NCBI RefSeq assembly: GCF_021249405.1
Contig: NZ_CP089593.1
Location: 2,046,001-2,110,000, forward strand
DNA length: 64,000 nt
From: Halobacterium zhouii
GTDB taxonomy: Archaea > Halobacteriota > Halobacteria > Halobacteriales > Halobacteriaceae
Direction of reading: 5' to 3'
Shown: positions 8,606-16,419 of the stretch, in pieces
Position numbering within the stretch: the stretch's first letter is position 1
Layout: every line of letters begins with the position of its first letter
Program-made: the position numbers and the translations under genes
Notes under the pieces: model-generated
Told to the model about the DNA's origin: nothing
Database searches by the model: none
The model's input: only the letters and a program-made list of their open reading frames with translations

Positions 8606-9781
8606 TCACACCACCGCGTCGATGGCGGTGAAGCCGACGTAGCCGACCACGAACGCTATCACGAGCGACGCGACCCACGCGAGGACGGTGAACGCCATCT
8701 TGCGGCCGCTAACGCCGCTGCCGGTCGCTGCGGCGTACCCCGACCCGACGATGGCGCTGACGATGATCTCGTTGAACGAGACGGGGATGCCGAAGAAGAC
8801 CGCGGACTGCGCGATGGCAAAACTGGGGATGAGCGCGGCGATCGAGCGCCGCGGCCCGAGACTTGAGTAGTCCTGACTGAGTGCCTTGATCATCCGCGGC
8901 GCGCCCGTCCACGACCCCACGAGCAGGCCGAGGCCGCCGCCGACGAGAACGTACAGGGGGATGGCGTCGCCCTGGATGAGCGGGAGCAGCGGGCCGATGG
9001 CGAGGCCGACCTGGCTGCCGCCCGCGGAGAACGCCACGAGGCCGCCGAGCGCGAGCAGGAAGTGCCGCTGGCCGCGCGCGGCGTCGCCGACGATGTCCCG
9101 GCGGAGCGCGAGCGCGACGAGTGCGGCGACAGCGAGGGTCACCGCGACCTGCACGACGGCCGTGGGTTGGCCGGCGCTGACGGCGACGGCGCGCGCGAAC
9201 GAGCGACTCACCTCCGGCGGTCCGAAGAACGCGAACTGGATGCTCGCGACGACGACGCCGACCACCGCGCCGAGCGCGGGGATGAGGACGGCGTCGGCGT
9301 CGACGTGCCGAAGCGCCCACGCGATACCGAAGGACGCGCCGCCGCCGACGAACGGGACGAGCACCCACATGATGGCGACGACCTGGTACTTCGCCCACGC
9401 CGGGTCGCCGCCCATCGCCAGCCCCGTGCCGACGACGGCACCCGTGACGGTGAACGCGGTGGCTATCGGATAGCCGGTGAACACGCCGATGGCGACGAGC
9501 GCGGCGGCGGTGATGAGCGCCACCGTCGCCGCGATGGGTGAGAGCGTGACGCCGACGACGAGTTCCTGGCCGACGGCCTCCGAGACGTTCGCGCCCTGGA
9601 GAACGGCGCCAGCGAACCCGAGGATGCCGACGACGAACCCGGCGCGCATCACGGGGATGGCGTTCGCGCCGACCGCGGGTGCGAACGGCGTCGACCCGGA
9701 GGATCCGGCACCGATCGCCCACGCCATGAACAGACTCGCGAGTGCAGCGACGGCAAGCGTCACTAGCCCCGACCCAACCAT
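8606..9781 (-). CDS. PiT-family inorganic phosphate transporter
   Basis: A 391-residue polytopic membrane protein with the inverted PiT (PF01384) repeats. The first repeat contains [18 protein letters not shown] (GANA motif) and the second contains [21 protein letters not shown]. Both repeats end near [15 protein letters not shown] or [18 protein letters not shown]. PiT proteins carry phosphate with Na+ or H+ across the cytoplasmic membrane. Ten or more helices are visible. Start ATG at 9781. No PhoU-like gene is adjacent, unlike many bacterial pit loci, so regulation is not evident. The 3' end is 85 nt from the small membrane gene. Confidence 0.9.
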   Translation of the reverse strand: MVGSGLVTLAVAALASLFMAWAIGAGSSGSTPFAPAVGANAIPVMRAGFVVGILGFAGAVLQGANVSEAVGQELVVGVTLSPIAATVALITAAALVAIGVFTGYPIATAFTVTGAVVGTGLAMGGDPAWAKYQVVAIMWVLVPFVGGGASFGIAWALRHVDADAVLIPALGAVVGVVVASIQFAFFGPPEVSRSFARAVAVSAGQPTAVVQVAVTLAVAALVALALRRDIVGDAARGQRHFLLALGGLVAFSAGGSQVGLAIGPLLPLIQGDAIPLYVLVGGGLGLLVGSWTGAPRMIKALSQDYSSLGPRRSIAALIPSFAIAQSAVFFGIPVSFNEIIVSAIVGSGYAAATGSGVSGRKMAFTVLAWVASLVIAFVVGYVGFTAIDAVV

Positions 9782-9858
9782 TGTGCTCCCTCTCTGCGCG
9801 GGTGAAACAAGAGAGTACCGACCGAAGGTGACTGGTCGTCCGGAAGCCGGCGACCTGG

Positions 9859-9973
9859 CCAGTTCGTCGTCGCGTCCGCGGTCAATTCGTTGTCGCGTCC
9901 GCGGTCAGTCCGTCGTCGCGTCCGTCGTCAAGTCGTCGTCGCGTCCACAGTCAGTTCGTCGTCGCGTCCGCGT
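9859..9973. repeat. five-unit 23-bp tandem repeat spanning a stop codon
   Basis: Five 23-bp units at 9859, 9882, 9905, 9928 and 9951. The rightmost unit is the last 23 nt of the minus-strand coding sequence and contains its stop. Read on the minus strand, four of the five units end in TGA and share the core GGACGCGACGACGAACT (variants at a few positions). The array therefore looks like repeated duplication of the 3' end of the gene, stop codon included, with the extra copies now lying downstream as untranslated sequence. Confidence 0.85.
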
Positions 9974-10631
9974 CGTCGTTCTGTACGGGCGGTTCGACGC
10001 CCTCCGCGGCCTCCGCGGTCTCGGTGTCCCGCTCCGTGTTCACGTGCCAGCGCTCGATATCCTCGAAGGACTGGAGGTGTTCGCGGACGGCCTCCTTCAG
10101 CGCGTCGTCGTTGACGTTCACCTCGAAGACGAACTCGTCCTGGCTCCGCACGCGCTGGATGTTCGCGCTCACGAGGTCGTTGTCGAAGTAGTACGGCGCG
10201 ACCTGCGTCATCACGTTCTGGTACACCGCGTTCTCGACCCGCCGGAGCGCCTTCCGGCCGGCGGTGTCTGCCGCCCGCTTGACGTGGCCGAGGGAGTCCT
10301 GCCACTTCTCGACTGCGCCATCCTCGCCGTTCTCGAGTTTCTCGTAGGACTCCGTGAGACGTTCGCCCGCCGTCTGCAGGTCCTCGTCGGGGGACTGTCC
10401 GGCCTTCTCGCCGGCGCCCTCGTCGACGCTCGCCTGGTCTGCGGTCTTCTCGTTGACCTCCTCCTCGATGCGCTCGTGGGACTTCGGCCGCCACTCGTTC
10501 CACGCCTCGAACGCGTCGGGAACCGTCTCGTCGGCCCCCGCTTCGCGGAGCGCCTGCGTGACGCGCTCGCCGTGCTCGACGATCTCCCCCCAGGTTCCGC
10601 GCTGCTTGAACCCGGAGATGCTCTCTTCCAT
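9951..10631 (-). CDS. halobacterial conserved protein, probably DUF5828 family
   Basis: A 226-residue acidic, mostly helical protein starting [20 protein letters not shown] at the ATG at 10631. An upstream in-frame extension reads through the promoter and is rejected. Long charged helices with heptad-like spacing run through residues about 60-130. The C-terminal third ([38 protein letters not shown]) looks like an alpha/beta domain. I believe this is the halobacterial family DUF5828, but that is recall only, and no function is known. The last residues (NDDADATTN) are encoded by the first unit of the 23-bp tandem repeat. Divergent from upp. Confidence 0.7.
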   Translation of the reverse strand: MEESISGFKQRGTWGEIVEHGERVTQALREAGADETVPDAFEAWNEWRPKSHERIEEEVNEKTADQASVDEGAGEKAGQSPDEDLQTAGERLTESYEKLENGEDGAVEKWQDSLGHVKRAADTAGRKALRRVENAVYQNVMTQVAPYYFDNDLVSANIQRVRSQDEFVFEVNVNDDALKEAVREHLQSFEDIERWHVNTERDTETAEAAEGVEPPVQNDDADATTN

Positions 10632-10766
10632 TGGGGCTACGTACCGCCTCACCCGATATACATCTTGTCGCTCACGTGTGAACACGAGACAGAGCGGCCG
10701 CGCCGGCGGCGCACGCCATCGCGCGCCATAGCGGGTTTTATGCCGTCGCGGCCTCCCCGACTAGGT

Positions 10767-11444
10767 ATGCCCATCGAGGACCGGGGCGACGCGCACGTTC
10801 TCACGCACGCGCTCGCCAAGGACACGCTCTCGAAGATCCGCGACGTCGAAACAGAACAGGTCGGCTTCCGCAAGGGACTCGTGAAACTCGGCCGCATCTC
10901 CGGCTACGAGATCATCGACGGCGCGATGGACACCGAGTTCGTCTCCCTGGAGACGCCGCTCACCGAGACGACGGGCGAGCGCGTGAAGGGACTCGACGAC
11001 GTCGTCATCATCAACGTGTTGCGCGCCGCGACGCCGTTCGTCGAGGGCCTGCTGAAGGCGTTCCCGCGCGCGAAACAGGGCGTCATCAGCGCGGGCCGCG
11101 ACGAGGAAGCCGGCATGAACGAGGAGGGCGAGTTCCCCATCACCATCGACTACGTGAAACTCCCGGAGATCAAGCCCGAGGACACCGTCATCGTCGCGGA
11201 CCCGATGCTCGCAACCGGGTCGACGATGTGTACAGTCCTCGACCACGTCACCGAGGAGGCCCCGGACCCCGAACACCTGTTCGTGCTGTCGGCCGTGAGC
11301 GCTCCTGATGGGTTGCTCCGCGTCAGCGAGCAGTTCCCGGAGGCCGACCTGCTCACCGTCTCCATCGACGACCACCTCGACGAACACGGCTTCATCGTGC
11401 CCGGGCTCGGCGACGCCGGCGACCGGGCGTTCCGCACGACGTAA
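10767..11444 (+). CDS. upp: uracil phosphoribosyltransferase
   Basis: Converts uracil and PRPP to UMP (pyrimidine salvage). The 225-residue product starts [19 protein letters not shown] at the ATG at 10767. The family marks are [21 protein letters not shown], the flexible-loop region [12 protein letters not shown], and the PRPP-binding loop [19 protein letters not shown], followed by the uracil-specific C-terminal region ending [18 protein letters not shown] frame open far upstream on the same strand is not coding. Length and motifs are typical of archaeal Upp. Divergent promoter region shared with the gene at 10631. Confidence 0.95.
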   Translation: MPIEDRGDAHVLTHALAKDTLSKIRDVETEQVGFRKGLVKLGRISGYEIIDGAMDTEFVSLETPLTETTGERVKGLDDVVIINVLRAATPFVEGLLKAFPRAKQGVISAGRDEEAGMNEEGEFPITIDYVKLPEIKPEDTVIVADPMLATGSTMCTVLDHVTEEAPDPEHLFVLSAVSAPDGLLRVSEQFPEADLLTVSIDDHLDEHGFIVPGLGDAGDRAFRTT

Positions 11445-11512
11445 CGCGACCTGTTCTCCGACTCCGTCGCCACGACGCAGGGTATAAGGCGGCGCCCTTC
11501 GACGTGGATTCC

Positions 11513-11740
11513 ATGAGCGACGACGCGGACACGGCTCCCTGTGACTGGTGTGGGGACGCGGTGACGAACCCGCTGGCCCGCACCGTGCGCGTGACGGTGG
11601 ACCGCTCGGAGATAGATAGCCAGCGGCTCTGTCCCGAATGTTTCGCGAACTGGATCGACCGCTACGACGAGGAGATGACGCCGGACGACGACGACCAGCC
11701 GACCATCGCTCACGACGACACCGACATCATCGTCGACTGA
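11513..11740 (+). CDS. small zinc-finger-like protein
   Basis: A 75-residue acidic protein with two CxxC pairs, CDWCGDAV near residue 10 and LCPECFANWIDRY near residue 40, a likely single zinc site. The rest is low-complexity acidic sequence ending HDDTDIIVD. The ATG at 11513 (MSDDADTAP) is preferred to the GTG nine bases earlier. A TATA-like GGTATAAGG sits about 27 nt upstream, making the message nearly leaderless. It is one of the many short halobacterial zinc-finger proteins; specific role unknown. Its stop codon region is the first unit of a 23-bp tandem repeat. Confidence 0.7.
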   Translation: MSDDADTAPCDWCGDAVTNPLARTVRVTVDRSEIDSQRLCPECFANWIDRYDEEMTPDDDDQPTIAHDDTDIIVD

Positions 11741-11880
11741 GAGACGGCAGCATCGTCGGTTGAGGGACGACAGCATCGCCGATTGAAAGACGACAACATC
11801 TCCGGTTGAGAGACGACAGCATCGCCGACCGAAAAGTGACGGCATCGCCGACTGAGAGACCAACAGCGTCGCCCACCTGA
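11718..11880. repeat. seven-unit 23-bp tandem repeat derived from a gene 3' end
   Basis: Unit 0 is the last 23 nt of the zinc-finger gene (11718-11740, ending in its TGA). Six further units begin at 11741, 11764, 11787, 11810, 11833 and 11856, the last being 25 nt long. They share the core GACGACAGCATCGCCGA, and most end in TGA in register with the gene's stop. This is the same architecture as the array at 9859-9973 but with an unrelated core. From 11881 to 12061 I see no gene, only GC-rich spacer between convergent transcripts. Confidence 0.85.
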
Positions 11881-12061
11881 CGATGGCGGTCGCCGTCCTC
11901 GAACCGACGGTAGACGGCAGCCGGATGGGGTGGGTTTCCACTCCAGAACACCCCGTTCCAGCAACCCCTCTTCTTCACCTCCGCGACCCGCCGCAGTCTA
12001 TCGATTCGGTGGTCCCCCGGTCGCCGACGAAACGCTCCCCCAGAATGGCCGGAGCGTCGCG

Positions 12062-14194
12062 CTACCGCTCGGGCGCGTCGGCGTCGGCTGATAGCCCCGC
12101 ACCGCGCTCCCTGTCGAGGGCGCTCTCGGCGTCGTGGTGGTCGGAGTAGCCGTCGAACCACCGCACGACGCGCTCGATGCGGTCGACGATGTGGCCGGGT
12201 TCGCCCGACCGGGAGAGTTCGTGGCCCTCCCGGGGGTAGCGCACGAGGCGAGTATCTACCTCGTGCTTGCGCAGCGAGCGGTAGAACAACTCGGCGGTGT
12301 TCATCGGCGTGCGGAAGTCGTCCTCCGAGTGAACCAGGAGCGTCGGCGTGTCGACGTGGTCGGCGTACGCCACGGGCGACTGCTCCCAGAGGAACTCGGC
12401 GTCGTCCCACGGCACCGCCCGGAAGTCCCCCTCGACCAGTTGGTGGACGTCTGTCGACCCGTAGAACCCGGTGAGGTCGTAGACGCCGCGCTGGGCGACC
12501 GCCGCGTCGAAGAAGTCGGTGTGACCGACCGCCCACGCCGTCAGAAAGCCGCCGAAACTCCCGCCCGTGAGGAAGACGTTCTCGTCGTCCACGTACTCCC
12601 GGTCGGCGGTCTGCCGTGCGCCGGCCAGTACGTCCTCGAGCGTGACGTCACCCCAGTCTCGCTCGATACTGGCCATGAACGCCTCGCCGTACCCCGTCGA
12701 CCCGCGCGGATTGCACCAGAACACGACGTAGCCGCGCGCCGCGAGCGTCTGGAACTCGTGCCACATCGACCCCGACGTCGACCACATCCGGTGCGGGCCG
12801 CCGTGCACCTCCACGGCCAGCGGATACTCCCGGTTCGAATCGAAGTCCGGCGGCGTCAGCACCCAGCCCTGGATTTCCGTCCCGCCGCCGGGACTCTCGA
12901 AGGTGACCTGCTCGGGTTTCCGGACCGCGCGGTCGTCGAGGTAGTCGGCGTTCACGCGCGTCAACCGCACCTCCTCGGCGCCCGCGGGCGTCGCCGCGAA
13001 CACGTCGCCCGGGTGGTCCCACTCGGACTGCACGACGCCGACCGCGTCCCGAGCGACCGAGAACCCCTGGACGTGGCGGTCGCCGCCCAGGACGACCTCG
13101 GCGTCGCGTTCGCCGTCGTCTCCGCGCTCGCCGCCCTCTCCGCGTTCACTGACGCGGATACGCCACAACACGTAGCCGCCTTCGTCGGGTGTGCATACGT
13201 AGAGATACTCGCCGTCAGGCGACCACTCCGGCGCGTGACTCGAGTTCCACAGTTCGAGGTCGCGGTCCAGATTCTCGGTCGGGCGGGTCGTCTCGTCGGT
13301 TTTCCGGTGGTAGACCTCGATTTCGGTCTGCGCGAGCGTCGGGTCGTCCGCGGGTTTCGTCGTGTACGCGATCCGGTCGCCCTGCCCGGCGGCGCCCTCA
13401 CTCGCAACTGCGAGCGCTGGCGCCCACCCCTCGACGGTCGTCACCGTCTCCGACTCCCCCGTCTCCGGGTCGTAGGCCTCGAGATCCCATTCGAGTCGGT
13501 CGTCTCGGTCGACGCCCCGCCGAATCGGGTAGTAGAGGTCGGTCTCGCCCCACGCCGGCCCGAGGCAGTCGGCCTCTCCGGACGTGACGCGTTCGACATC
13601 ACCAGACGGCAGATGCGCGACGTAGACGTGCGCGTTCGCGCCGTCGAAGTACGCTTCTCCGGCCCGGTAGACGTGCCGGTCAACCACTCTCGGGTCCGGA
13701 GGCTCGCGCTCGTACTCGCCGTCGTTCCGCTCGGCCTCACCGCCGTCGGGCTCGCTGGCCGCCAGGTCGAGGCCCCGTTCGCGTTCCTCGTCACGAACGG
13801 ATTGCACGAACGCGATGCACTCGCCCTCCGGCCCCCACGCGATGTTCGACACGCCGCCGACCACGTCGGTCACCCGCTCGGCCTCCCCGCCGTCGGTCGG
13901 AAGCACCCACAACTGCGGTCGGTCGTCGTCCGCAGCGCCGGTTTCGCCGCGCGTCGACACGAACGCCAGTCGGTCACCGGATGGACTCCACGTCGGCTCG
14001 GAGTCGACGCCTTCCGCGGCCGTGAATCGCCGCGGCTCGCCGCCGCCGACCGGTGCGACGTGTACGGTCGCCTCGTACTCGGTGTCCGTTTCCGGTGTCT
14101 GGTTCACGAACGCCACGCGCTCGCCGTCCGGTGACGTGGCGGGATGCGAGAGCCGCGAGAACTCGTAGTAGTCCGACGCCTCGACGCGATTCAT
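12062..14194 (-). CDS. S9-family serine peptidase (acylaminoacyl/dipeptidyl peptidase type)
   Basis: A 710-residue cytosolic serine peptidase. Residues 1 to about 420 form a WD40/beta-propeller-like domain with repeated SPDGERVAFV and WSPSGDRLAFVS blades (TolB-like). The C-terminal 270 residues are an alpha/beta hydrolase. The nucleophile Ser lies in LTGGSFGGFLTAW near residue 545, the Asp in LLVHSEDDFRTPMNTAE near 628, and the His in YPREGHELSRSG near 658. The oxyanion tyrosine region is VEVHGGPHRMW. The propeller gates access so that only short peptides are cleaved. No signal peptide. The start MNRVEASDYYEFSRLSHPA is typical. Its 3' end faces the tandem repeat of the zinc-finger gene. Confidence 0.92.
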   Translation of the reverse strand: MNRVEASDYYEFSRLSHPATSPDGERVAFVNQTPETDTEYEATVHVAPVGGGEPRRFTAAEGVDSEPTWSPSGDRLAFVSTRGETGAADDDRPQLWVLPTDGGEAERVTDVVGGVSNIAWGPEGECIAFVQSVRDEERERGLDLAASEPDGGEAERNDGEYEREPPDPRVVDRHVYRAGEAYFDGANAHVYVAHLPSGDVERVTSGEADCLGPAWGETDLYYPIRRGVDRDDRLEWDLEAYDPETGESETVTTVEGWAPALAVASEGAAGQGDRIAYTTKPADDPTLAQTEIEVYHRKTDETTRPTENLDRDLELWNSSHAPEWSPDGEYLYVCTPDEGGYVLWRIRVSERGEGGERGDDGERDAEVVLGGDRHVQGFSVARDAVGVVQSEWDHPGDVFAATPAGAEEVRLTRVNADYLDDRAVRKPEQVTFESPGGGTEIQGWVLTPPDFDSNREYPLAVEVHGGPHRMWSTSGSMWHEFQTLAARGYVVFWCNPRGSTGYGEAFMASIERDWGDVTLEDVLAGARQTADREYVDDENVFLTGGSFGGFLTAWAVGHTDFFDAAVAQRGVYDLTGFYGSTDVHQLVEGDFRAVPWDDAEFLWEQSPVAYADHVDTPTLLVHSEDDFRTPMNTAELFYRSLRKHEVDTRLVRYPREGHELSRSGEPGHIVDRIERVVRWFDGYSDHHDAESALDRERGAGLSADADAPER

Positions 14195-14281
14195 GGCTCG
14201 TGGGTCGTGCGGCGCGAGGAAAGGCGTTGTCCTCGCGGCACCCTACTCATGCCACCGCCGCCCGCCCGCGTTGTTTGCGGA

Positions 14282-14902
14282 CTATTCCACCGCCGCCCGC
14301 CCGCTCGTCGCGTCAGCGATGCGCTCCCGGAGAGCGTCGGCGTCCTCGCGTGCGACGGTCACGTCGAACGCCACGTCCTCGCCGTACTCGGCGTCGAATT
14401 CACAGTCCGCACTCTCCAGGATACCGCGCACCGTCCCCGAGTCGTCGTACTCCACGGTGACGGTGAATCGCTCCTGTGGCACCTGCTCGATGACTCCGGC
14501 GGCGTCGACGGCGTCCTTCACCGCCCGCGAGTACGCCCGTGCGAGGCCGCCGACGCCGAGGTTCGTGCCGCCGTAGTACCGCGTGACGACGACCACCGCG
14601 TTCTCCACGTCGCGCTGCTGGAGCACGTTCAGCGCGGGTTTCCCCGCCGACCCCGTCGGCTCGCCGTCGTCGGACTGGTACTCCCGGAGCATGTACCCGG
14701 TCCCGGGTCCGCCCGATTCGACGCGCACCCGATAGCACGGCACGTTGTGCGTCGCGTCCGCGTTCCGCTCCTCGACCGCCGCGACGAACGCCTCCGCCTC
14801 CTCGACGGTCGCCGCGGGCGCAGCGTACCCGACGAACTCCGAGCCCTGCACCTCGAAGGCCGCCTTATTTCGTTCGGCGATGGTGTGGTACGCCTCGCTC
14901 AT
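14282..14902 (-). CDS. YigZ/IMPACT family protein
   Basis: A 206-residue protein of the UPF0029/IMPACT family. It begins AFEVQGSEFVGYAAPAATVEEAEAF and has the signature stretch DDGEPTGSAGKPALNVLQQRDVENAVVVVTRYYGGTNLG, split here at about residues 78-115. This is followed by the GLARAYSRAVKDAVDAAG helix and a C-terminal ferredoxin-like DUF1949 domain (FTVTVEYDDSGTVRGILES). Homologues are linked to translation regulation (IMPACT inhibits Gcn2 in eukaryotes), but the archaeal role is not known. Single gene, start ATG at 14902. Motif order and length are typical. Confidence 0.9.
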   Translation of the reverse strand: MSEAYHTIAERNKAAFEVQGSEFVGYAAPAATVEEAEAFVAAVEERNADATHNVPCYRVRVESGGPGTGYMLREYQSDDGEPTGSAGKPALNVLQQRDVENAVVVVTRYYGGTNLGVGGLARAYSRAVKDAVDAAGVIEQVPQERFTVTVEYDDSGTVRGILESADCEFDAEYGEDVAFDVTVAREDADALRERIADATSGRAAVE

Positions 14903-15030
14903 ATGCGTCTCTGGGTCGCCAAGGCGGTTCGTCCTTGCGGTTCTAGCGAGATGGAGTGCTGGCGTCTCTGGAGTTCGTTTCGAAGACGCTCAGGATGTGC
15001 CAGCAGTCGTGCGTCAAACTGGACCTGCGA

Positions 15031-15295
15031 ACACCCAGAAAGCCCCGGTCGTCTCAGGTCGGGGGGCTCGTTGCGCTCCTCACTCCCTCCAGTCGCTCGG
15101 TGCTTACGTCGCCCGCCTTCCCTGAGACGGCCGCCCCTTTCAGCCCCACCCGATGCCGGCTGGCCAACCGGCAGGGTGGGACTGAAAGGGGCGGCTGGCT
15201 GCGCGAACCCCGACGAAGTAGGCACCGCAGGCCGCGAAGCGGCCGAGGAGCACAGCGAGTCGCGGGAGTGCAGCCAGCCGGGGCTTTCTGGGTGT
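15031..15295. repeat. 265-bp palindromic MITE-like element, copy A
   Basis: Terminal arms are perfectly complementary over 18 nt: ACACCCAGAAAGCCCCGG at 15031-15048 and its reverse complement at 15278-15295. Inside are two further palindromes: GTCTCAGG paired with CCTGAGAC, and a long one pairing GCCGCCCCTTTCAG with CTGAAAGGGGCGGC around a central CCGGC-TGGCC-AACCGG core. No open frame is credible. It sits in the 520-bp gap between yigZ and a small membrane gene. The same arms recur at 54741-54896. Nothing else is visible in 14903-15030. 15296-15423 holds only the promoter of the following gene. Confidence 0.8.
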
Positions 15296-15423
15296 TCTTG
15301 GAGGCTATAGGAGGTACTGCTGTCAGCAATTCCTGAGTGGATTCAGCAGTTCAGTCGTCAGAACAGACTCCTCGCGAACGGCTCCACAAGGGTTATGCCC
15401 GCGCTCTATGAATCCTCAGGCGA

Positions 15424-15711
15424 ATGGTAGCGCTGTCGACGCTGGAACTCGTCTACGTGTTCTTCAGCATCGCGCTCGCGGTCTCCGGGCTGGCGATGGT
15501 GTCGCTCGCGGCCAACGCCTACCTCCAGACCGACCGCCGGGAGATGCTCTCGCTGGCGGTCGGATTCTGCATCATCGTCGCGGCGGCGATCGCCACCACC
15601 ATCTCCGCGTTCGAGCAGGGTTTCGACAACGCGCTCGTTCTCCTCACTGTGAACTACGCGCTCACGACGGTCGGCTACCTCTTCGTCATCAGCAGCGTGC
15701 TCGGGGAGTGA
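15424..15711 (+). CDS. small three-helix membrane protein (DUF7521-like)
   Basis: A 95-residue hydrophobic protein with three membrane helices: LVYVFFSIALAVSGLAMVSLA, SLAVGFCIIVAAAIATTISAF (split by a polar turn YLQTDRREM) and LLTVNYALTTVGYLFVISSV. The length and the layout resemble the halobacterial DUF7521 proteins, which often accompany small HTH regulators; here no regulator is adjacent. ATG at 15424 follows a TATA-like GGGTTATGCC about 27 nt upstream (near 15392), so the message is probably leaderless. Function unknown. Confidence 0.7.
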   Translation: MVALSTLELVYVFFSIALAVSGLAMVSLAANAYLQTDRREMLSLAVGFCIIVAAAIATTISAFEQGFDNALVLLTVNYALTTVGYLFVISSVLGE

Positions 15712-15748
15712 GCGCGCCGCGGGGGGTGAGCGCGCCGCGACCCCCGAC

Positions 15749-16252
15749 TCAGGAGAGTTCGACCGAGCGCACGAACGGCAGCGCCATCAGTTCCGTGACG
15801 ACGTCGCCGGGGAGGTCCTCGTCCGTGACGAGGTAGAGCCGTGGCTCGTCGGTGAACTCGGGGTCCTCGCTGATGGTCTGGCGGATGCTGATCTCGCGGT
15901 CCGCGAGCAGTCCCGTGACCTCCGCGACGATGCCGGGTTCGTCGGCGTCCTGGACCTCGACGGTGACCACCGTGAGGTCGAGCACGGGCGCGAGGTCCAT
16001 CAGGCTCGGAATCTGGCTGATGTTCTGGAAGATGCGCGTGAGTTCGTCGTCCGCGAGGATGGCCTCGGTCGTGGAGTCGACGACGCGGCGGTCGACGCCA
16101 GCCTCCTGGGCGACCTGCGTGTACGGAATCTCGATGCCGCCGGACACCACCCGGCCGTCGTCGTTCACCGAGAACCCGCGCTCGAGGAGGAGACGGATGA
16201 CGGCCTGCTGGCCGGGGCTCCCCTCGAACTTCTGCATGATGTCCTCGAACAT
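15749..16252 (-). CDS. HTH-ACT domain regulator of amino acid metabolism
   Basis: A 167-residue cytosolic protein. Residues 1-75 form a winged helix (GQQAVIRLLLERGFSVND, IPYTQVAQEAGVDRRVVDSTTEAI). Residues 90-165 form an ACT domain (LTVVTVEVQDADEPGIVAEVTG, LLADREISIRQTISEDPEF). ACT domains bind amino acids and usually dimerise. The architecture matches archaeal proteins annotated as amino-acid-binding regulators. Single gene, start ATG at 16252, divergent from the subtilase promoter. Which amino acid is sensed cannot be told from sequence. Confidence 0.88.
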   Translation of the reverse strand: MFEDIMQKFEGSPGQQAVIRLLLERGFSVNDDGRVVSGGIEIPYTQVAQEAGVDRRVVDSTTEAILADDELTRIFQNISQIPSLMDLAPVLDLTVVTVEVQDADEPGIVAEVTGLLADREISIRQTISEDPEFTDEPRLYLVTDEDLPGDVVTELMALPFVRSVELS

Positions 16253-16372
16253 GCGCGAACGGATGTAGCGTGCCGTGAAAACCGTGTGGGGTCTCTCCGG
16301 AACGGGCGCAGACGTGCCGACTGCCCCGTATTTTTACCCCGAGTTCCACTCCGCATCCAATTATCAAACTTT

Positions 16373-16397
16373 TACCAAGTTGGTACAGGTTTATTTG
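16373..16397 (+). promoter_or_regulatory. palindromic operator plus TATA box of the subtilase gene
   Basis: TACCAAGTTGGTA (16373-16385) is a perfect 13-bp palindrome. Four bases later comes a TATA-like TTTATTTG (16390-16397), whose centre is about 26 nt from the ATG at 16420, so the transcript is probably leaderless. The palindrome occupies the BRE/upstream position, where an activator or repressor dimer would sit. Confidence 0.65.
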
Positions 16398-16419
16398 TTT
16401 GGTCGTGTTTTGCTCTGCC

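Noticed and set aside
9477..10767. Extended plus-strand frame reading into upp (655 codons).
   Set aside because: Only the part from the ATG at 10767 matches uracil phosphoribosyltransferase; upstream it is antisense to the gene at 9951-10631.
12134..14134. A 666-codon plus-strand open frame opposite the S9 peptidase.
   Set aside because: Antisense shadow of a GC-rich gene with a clear catalytic triad on the other strand.
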